A stretch of 64,000 bases of DNA from Aedes albopictus (taxonomy: Eukaryota > Arthropoda > Insecta > Diptera > Culicidae). The notes beneath the pieces are model-generated. The model saw only the letters and a program-made list of their open reading frames with translations, had not been told where the DNA came from and ran no database searches. The DNA is taken from the NCBI RefSeq assembly GCF_035046485.1, contig NC_085138.1:15255329-15319328 (forward strand), written 5' to 3'. Position numbers and translations under genes: made by a program. Position 1 is the first letter of the stretch. Every line of letters starts with the position of its first letter. Shown here piece by piece: positions 58,691-64,000 of the stretch.

Positions 58691-59302
58691 AGGATTAAAC
58701 GTATCCGTGTTCTGAACATTTTTTAAATTTTCTAAAAAAATATAAAAAACATAAGTAAAACAAATGAAAAACTGTTGTTCTTTCAAAATTTTATGATTTT
58801 AAAAGGGGCAAATCATATATTTACAACGCGCGTAACTTTAGTTAACACGAAAAAAAATATAAAATACAAAAACAAATGTTAAAATAAAAATAAATAATTA
58901 ATAGGTAAAACAAGAACTTCATTCTGAGGTTTCCCTTCCAACATTTATTTAAATTGTTTAGGTATCATTTTTAGATTTGCACAGAAAATTCTCTGAGGTT
59001 TTTGTTTTCAAGAAACTTTTAGAAATTTATCTCAACACAATCCTTGTAGGACTTTTTTTGAGATTTATTCGGGAATTTCTCCAAACAGCTCTTTGAGAAA
59101 ATTTCAATGGTTTTCAATGACTTGTTGAGGAATTCTATGATATCAATATTTTTTTTTTTCAAAAAAGTCTTAATTTTTTTTTTCCAAATGTTTTACATGT
59201 GCTCTTTGAGGAGTTTTTTTATTCTACTTGTTTTTTTTTGAAGATCTCATGCTTTTATAATGTTTAGTTCACGATCTTATTCAAAAACTTTTTCTCATAG
59301 AT
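58691..59302. other. AT-rich sequence without recognisable gene
   Basis: Several T runs, with weak decayed-repeat character after 58970. No coding signal. Confidence 0.35.
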
Positions 59303-59519
59303 AGGGTATCGCGCCACTTGGGCGGTGGCTTCTATATTCGTCTGTTTTCCACTATAACTCAGTCAATTTTGAACCAATTGACTTGAAATGTTGAACACGG
59401 GTAGATACTATACCTATCTCAGCACATTCCAAAAGTTGTGTCAATTGATTCAAATTTGACTGAGTTATAGCGGAAAACAGACGAATTTAGAAGCCACCGC
59501 CCAAGTGGCGCGATTCCCT
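59303..59519. mobile_element. Palindromic MITE, 217 bp
   Basis: Arms of about 80 bases are inverted copies: ATCGCGCCACTTGGGCGGTG with CACCGCCCAAGTGGCGCGAT, and ATTCGTCTGTTTTCC with GGAAAACAGACGAAT. They continue into the CTATAACTCAGTCAATTTTG core shared with 40703-40852. Confidence 0.85.
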
Positions 59520-59711
59520 TTATTAAATTTTGAAACTCCTGTAGATTTATTTCAAGAAATCTACACACTTATTTCAGATTGCCGGCGTTCAGAAATATTT
59601 GCCGAGAATGGCGCAGCCGAATCATCAGCAAACAACTATTTTGCTGAGAGCCTAGTATTTGTGACAATTCCTTACTAAGATTCGGAAAATATTATGCTGA
59701 GTATCAGCTTA

Positions 59712-59882
59712 GGGGCTATTCATAAACCACGTAGACTTTTTGGGTGGAGGGGGGGGGGGTCTGGCCAAAGTCTACGCTCCATACAAATTGTTGTTAAAAT
59801 TGTTGTATGGACAAAAGTCTACGAGGGGGAGGGGGTGTCTTAGATGGTCAAATTTTGGTCTACGTGGTTTATGAACAGCCCC
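59712..59882. mobile_element. MITE with ends GGGGCTATTCATAAACCACG and TTA target duplication
   Basis: The left end GGGGCTATTCATAAACCACG and right end CGTGGTTTATGAACAGCCCC are inverted copies, flanked by TTA on both sides (59709-59711, 59883-59885). A 3-bp TTA duplication fits a PIF/Harbinger-type origin. The G-rich run at 59750-59760 is internal. Confidence 0.85.
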
Positions 59883-59885
59883 TTA

Positions 59886-60198
59886 CAAACGTCACTTTGT
59901 GCTGGAACACTTGATTATCATTTTTGGTGAGCGCATGGCTGTGTGTGTCTTTCAGAAGACTAGGTTAACCTTAATTTGATAATCCAGATTTTCCTGAGAG
60001 ACTTTTTAATATTCTCTTCCCATTTATGTACAAAATCCCAAATGCTGATGAAATGGGTCACATTGAAGGAGTGTTTTTTTTTTATATCTGAGCAAACCTC
60101 GTAAAAATATGAAGACTATTAAGGAAACAAATAATCTTTCCAAATGAATCTCCGAATAGAATCTTAAAAACCCAGATTAATCCACCTAGGGGTGATAG
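59886..60198. other. Spacer without recognisable gene
   Basis: Mixed AT-rich sequence between two elements. Nothing coding seen. Confidence 0.3.
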
Positions 60199-60879
60199 TG
60201 CCTTTCTCGTCGAATATGTACTCATAAACTTTTCTTCGACGTTAGCCAAAATGTTCCTGAATCCTGAAAACACTTTACACTAGCAACAATTTTAACAAAG
60301 CCATCATCGATTTTCGAAACATATTGATGATACATATTCCGATGTTATGTTCAACAACAAAACAGAGCAGAAAAACATCAGACCTCTCAGTTGCCTGCTT
60401 GACCACATTAACCCTAGTTGTGTATTGGGGTCATTGTGACCCCATTCCATCCACTACGGCAGCGGGGTGAGCGTCAGCTAATGCTTGAAGAAGGTTAACT
60501 TTATTCACAATCACAGATCACTTTTTTTCTATTCAAATTTCAATCGCATTTTCTATTCAAATTTCAATCGCAATGAGAAGAGTGAGGGCTCAACCAACCG
60601 CACCCAAATTGTGAGCAGTAAATTTAGAAGCATAAGGAGATTGGAGATTGAAAAACTGTATAAGGTTGATGCGAATAAATTATATTTTTATATAAAACGT
60701 TGATCCATCCTACTATACATTTACACCACAGGAATCTGAAATAGTGTGATTTGAAGAGATCGCTTTGGTCACGATTCCGTTCTCTCGCATATATGAAGAC
60801 TTTGATCATTTCTTCATTTATAATCTTACCCAACGTTTACATGCTATCAAAAAAGCCACAATTTGATTTATCGCTTTGA

Positions 60880-63310
60880 CATTTATTTTGTTAACCTTTA
60901 TAATTCCGCTATTTGATGTGCAGCTTGCATGGGTTTGGTTAAATTTTACGTTTGACTACTTCCGGCGGGACACCTGGAACTGATTCCGGTTGTCTCAAAT
61001 ATGGTCTTAGACTATGTTTTTGTCAACTGTTCATCACGTGACCTGAAAATCCGGAAATTGATGTGATTTGAGGCTATTTTCTTGCTAACCGTTCGACAAA
61101 TTTTTGAAAATGCCGCGATTTTATGTATCGCATGCATGGTTTTGGTTCACTTCTATCAAATCACACCCGCAACCGATTCCGAACTACTGTGGCCTGAGAC
61201 TATTTTCTTGTTGACCGTTCATCAGATTATCAAAAACGCAGCTATGGTTTAGTTCCTTTCTATATTTTACCACTTCAGACGCGTTACTTAATAGGGTCCA
61301 TATAGCCGAGGCGGTAAACGCACGGGTATTCAGCATGACCATGCTGAGGGTGACGGGTTCGATTCCCGGTCCGTCCAGGATCTTTTCGTAAAGGAAATTT
61401 CCTTGACTTCCTTGGGCATAGAGTATCTTCGTGCCTGCCACATGATATACACATGCAAAATGGTCATTGGCAGAGGAAGCTCTCAGTTAATAACTGTGGA
61501 AGTGCTCATAGAACACTGAGAAGCAGGCTTTGTCCCAGTGAGGAAGTTACGCCAAGAAGAGAGAGAGACGCGTTACTCGTCTTGTCACCAGTTCTGGAAC
61601 ACTACCGGTTCTCCCAAATATGGTCTGAGATTATTTGTTGGTTAACCGTTTATCTTGTTACTGAATAAGTCATCGATATGTCGCATGTATCGGTTCTCTT
61701 TTACATTTGATCATTTCTGGCGGGACACCCGTAATCAGTTCCGTAACACACTGATAGGGCTTGCGTCTATTTTCTTGCAACTGTTCATCATGTTACCTAA
61801 AAAGCCGTGATTTGAGGTATCGCATGCATGGGTTTGGTGTCACTTCCGGCCCGGAACCGGTTGCGAAACACTACCGATAGTCTCTTAAATAGTCTGAGCC
61901 TATTTGCTTGCTAAAGTTTATTAGGTTATCAAAAAAGCCATGGGTTTGGTTCAATTTTATATTCAGCCGCTTTCGGAGGGAACTAGTTTCGGCACTACTG
62001 ACAGTCCATAATGTGGTCTAAGCCTACTTCCTCAATAACCGGTCATCAAGTTCAAGTTGTCGAAAAAGCCGTGATTTGATTTGCCGCATGCAAGAGTTTT
62101 GTCAACTTTTATATACGGCCACTTCCGGCGGAACACCCGGAACCGGTTCTGAAACACTACCGGTTCATATAAGGTCTGAGACTGTTTTCTTGCTAACTGC
62201 TCATCAGGTTATCGAAAATGCCGTAGTTAGATGTGCCGGATGCATGGGTTTGGATCACTTTTATATATGACCATTTCCAGCGGGACATCCGGAACCGGTT
62301 CCGATACACTGCCGGTTTAGATATGGTCTGAGTCTTTTTTTATGCCAACCTTTCATTGGGTTATCAAAAAAAGTCGCGATTTGATATATCGCATGCATGG
62401 ATTTGGTTCACTTTTATATTTGGCCACTTCCTGTGGGAATTCCGGAACCGGTTCCGGAACACTACCGGTTCATATATGGTCTGAGACTGTTTTCTTGCTG
62501 ACTGTTCATCAGATTATCCAAAATGCCGCAATTTGATGTATCGCATTCATGGATTTGGTTTACTTTTATATTTGGCCACTTCCGGCGGGACTCCCGGAAC
62601 CGGTTCCGGAACACTACCGGTTCAGATATGGTCTGAGACTGTTTTCTTGCTGACTGTTCATCAGGTTATCCAAAATGCCGCAATTTGATGTGTCGCATGC
62701 ATGGATTTGGTTCACTTCTATATTTGGCCACTTCCGGCGGGACTCCCGGAACCGGTTCCGGAACACTACCGGTTGAGGTATGGTCTGAGACTATTTTCTT
62801 GCTGACTGTTCATCAGGTTATCCAAAATGCCGCAATTTGATGTATCGCATGCATGGATTTGGTTCACTTTTATATTTGGCCACTTCCGGTGGGACTCCCG
62901 GAACCGGTTCCGGAATACTACCGGTTCAGATATGGTCTGAGACTGTTTTCTTGCTGACTGTTCATCAGGTTATCCAAAATGCCGCAATTTGATGTGTCGC
63001 ATGCATGGATTCGGTTCACTTCTATATTTGGCCACTTCCGGCGGGACTCCCGGAACCAGTTCCGGAACACTACCGGGTCAGATATGGTCTGAGACTGTTT
63101 TCTTTCTGACTGTTCATCAGGTTATCCAAAATGCCGCAATTTGATGTATCGCATGCATGGATTTGGTTCACTTTTATATTTGGCCACTTCCGGCGGGACT
63201 CCCGGAACCGGTTCCGGAACACTACCGGTTCAGATATGGTCTGAGACTGTTTTCTTGCTGACTGTTCATCAGGTTATCCAAAATGCCGCAGTTTGATGTG
63301 TCGCATGTAT
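60880..63310 (+). repeat. 152-bp tandem array, decayed at left, homogeneous at right
   Basis: GGTCTGAGACTGTTTTCTTG recurs at an exact spacing of 152 bases from about 62478 to 63238, with 153 for the two preceding steps and more decayed copies back to 60880. Most right-hand units contain CCCGGAACCGGTTCCGGAAC followed by ACTACCGGTTCAG, and TTGATGTATCGCATGCATGG. No unit is coding across the array. The left-to-right gradient suggests growth or homogenisation from the right. Confidence 0.93.
61289..61565 (+). repeat. Full-length tRNA-derived SINE with 12-bp target duplication, inside the 152-bp array
   Basis: The head ATAGCCGAGGCGGTAAACGC (A box) and GGGTTCGATTCCCGGTCC (B box) differs from the 29975/49415 copies, but body and tail are shared (TAACTGTGGAAGTGCTC). 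AGACGCGTTACT flanks it at 61277-61288 and 61566-61577. It ends in GAGAGAG. Confidence 0.9.
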
Positions 63311-63504
63311 GTGTTTGTTACATTTTTATGTATGGCCCCTAACAAGGGTACTGATCCGGAACACGTAAATGGCCATAACTCCGGAACGGCTGGACCGATC
63401 CGAACCATTTTCAATAGGAAACAATGGGACCAGATTCCGCGTCGAATGAACCGTCGGTCATTGAAATCGGTTGAGGTTTACTGCCAAAAAGTGATGTGAG
63501 TTTA

Positions 63505-63558
63505 TTTGTACACACACATACACACACACATACACACACACACATACACACACACAGA
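63505..63558 (+). repeat. CA/TACACA microsatellite
   Basis: TACACACACA units repeated with small variations. Confidence 0.95.
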
Positions 63559-63680
63559 CATCACCTCAATTCGTCGAGCTGAGTTGATTGGTATATGTGA
63601 CTTGACCCTCCGAGCCTTCTATCAAAAATTCGTTTTTGGAGTGAACATATAGCCTTTCCAGTACACTAACGAGAAAGGCA

Positions 63681-64000
63681 AAAAAACCTTATCTACAGGT
63701 TTATGTACCGCAGAAAACCGTTACTCAAATCTCGTTTTTTTTTCATATAAAAAATCCTCATGATAATCCATAAAAGATTTCCTAAAGAAAAAAAACATAG
63801 AGGAGTTACGACTGTTACGAGTATTACAGTACTGTACAGAATAAACTACGCATTGGCCGATTATCATATAAAATGCTCAAGTTTGGAGCTCTGAATCTCA
63901 GCTTCTAGGTAGTGCAAAGATTAACTTTGAATTATACGCGGATACTCTTGATAACTTGAAATTCAACTTGAATTCAGACTATTTCAACGACGATTTTAAA
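63681..64000. other. AT-rich sequence to window end, no feature seen
   Basis: No coding frame, tandem or inverted structure noticed. Confidence 0.35.

Larger units (their letters stand above)
60199..63680. mobile_element. Putative 3.5-kb composite element with inverted ends TGCCTTTCTCGT carrying a 152-bp tandem array
   Basis: TGCCTTTCTCGT at 60199-60210 and ACGAGAAAGGCA at 63669-63680 are exact inverted copies. Between them lie about 700 bases of unique sequence, the 152-bp array, a SINE, a CA microsatellite, and a CGTCGAGCTGAGTTGATTGG-type segment that I associate with high-copy mosquito repeats. No transposase is present. The inverted ends are only 12 bases, so the outer limits are tentative. 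Confidence 0.5.

Noticed and set aside
62076..62536. Two similar short frames in the 152-bp array
   Set aside because: Similarity is due to the tandem repeat. No start context, and frames are lost in neighbouring units.

Overview
The window looks like repeat-rich euchromatin of a culicine mosquito, most likely Aedes. The reasons are tRNA-headed SINEs resembling the Feilai type, dense small inverted-repeat (MITE-type) elements, kilobases of decayed GGAATTCC-type purine/pyrimidine repeats, a Ty3/gypsy retrotransposon, and almost no host coding sequence. The species call is an inference from repeat character. Three assembly gaps of exactly 500 N lie at 10612-11111, 31223-31722 and 46112-46611.

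Layout, 1-20 kb. A Ty3/gypsy element enters from the left edge on the minus strand. Gag (1838-3376) is followed by an uninterrupted Pol frame running off the window, and the two are joined by a textbook -1 frameshift signal. Decayed short repeats follow (5.3-7.9 kb). A complete small gag-only LTR retrotransposon lies at 8196-9435, with LTRs, a tRNA-Pro-type primer site, a polypurine tract and a 4-bp target duplication. GC-richer single-copy sequence at 9.7-10.4 kb may hold a host first exon. The rest to 20 kb is single-copy sequence, decayed repeats and inverted-repeat elements.

Layout, 20-41 kb. A 2-kb terminal-inverted-repeat element (20328-22330) is followed by a large decayed repeat block with a three-copy higher-order structure (22.3-25.9 kb). 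Then come a SINE split by a nested insertion (28.6-29.6 kb), an intact SINE (29975-30242) and a tRNA-Thr-like unit. From 31723 to about 40702 lies the dominant feature, about 49 tandem copies of a 182-bp satellite. Its edges are diverged, its core is homogenised, and it has clear 911-bp and 3278-bp higher-order periods.

Layout, 41-64 kb. Several MITEs precede a candidate short spliced gene of unknown function (TATA box near 42266, intron 42501-42662, ORF 42673-43257, AATAAA at 43397). Three further tandem arrays follow, of about 164 bp (43.5-45.3 kb), about 145-153 bp (53.2-55.3 kb) and 152 bp (60.9-63.3 kb), each interrupted by younger insertions. SINEs lie at 48.4, 49.4, 58.5 and 61.3 kb and a long-TIR element at 51436-52458.

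The recognisable genes are retroelement genes; no host gene is identified with confidence. The most notable items are the 182-bp satellite with its higher-order structure, the gypsy frameshift pseudoknot, the compact gag-only LTR element, the 152-bp array with a Grainyhead-like palindrome in most units, and the unassigned spliced ORF.
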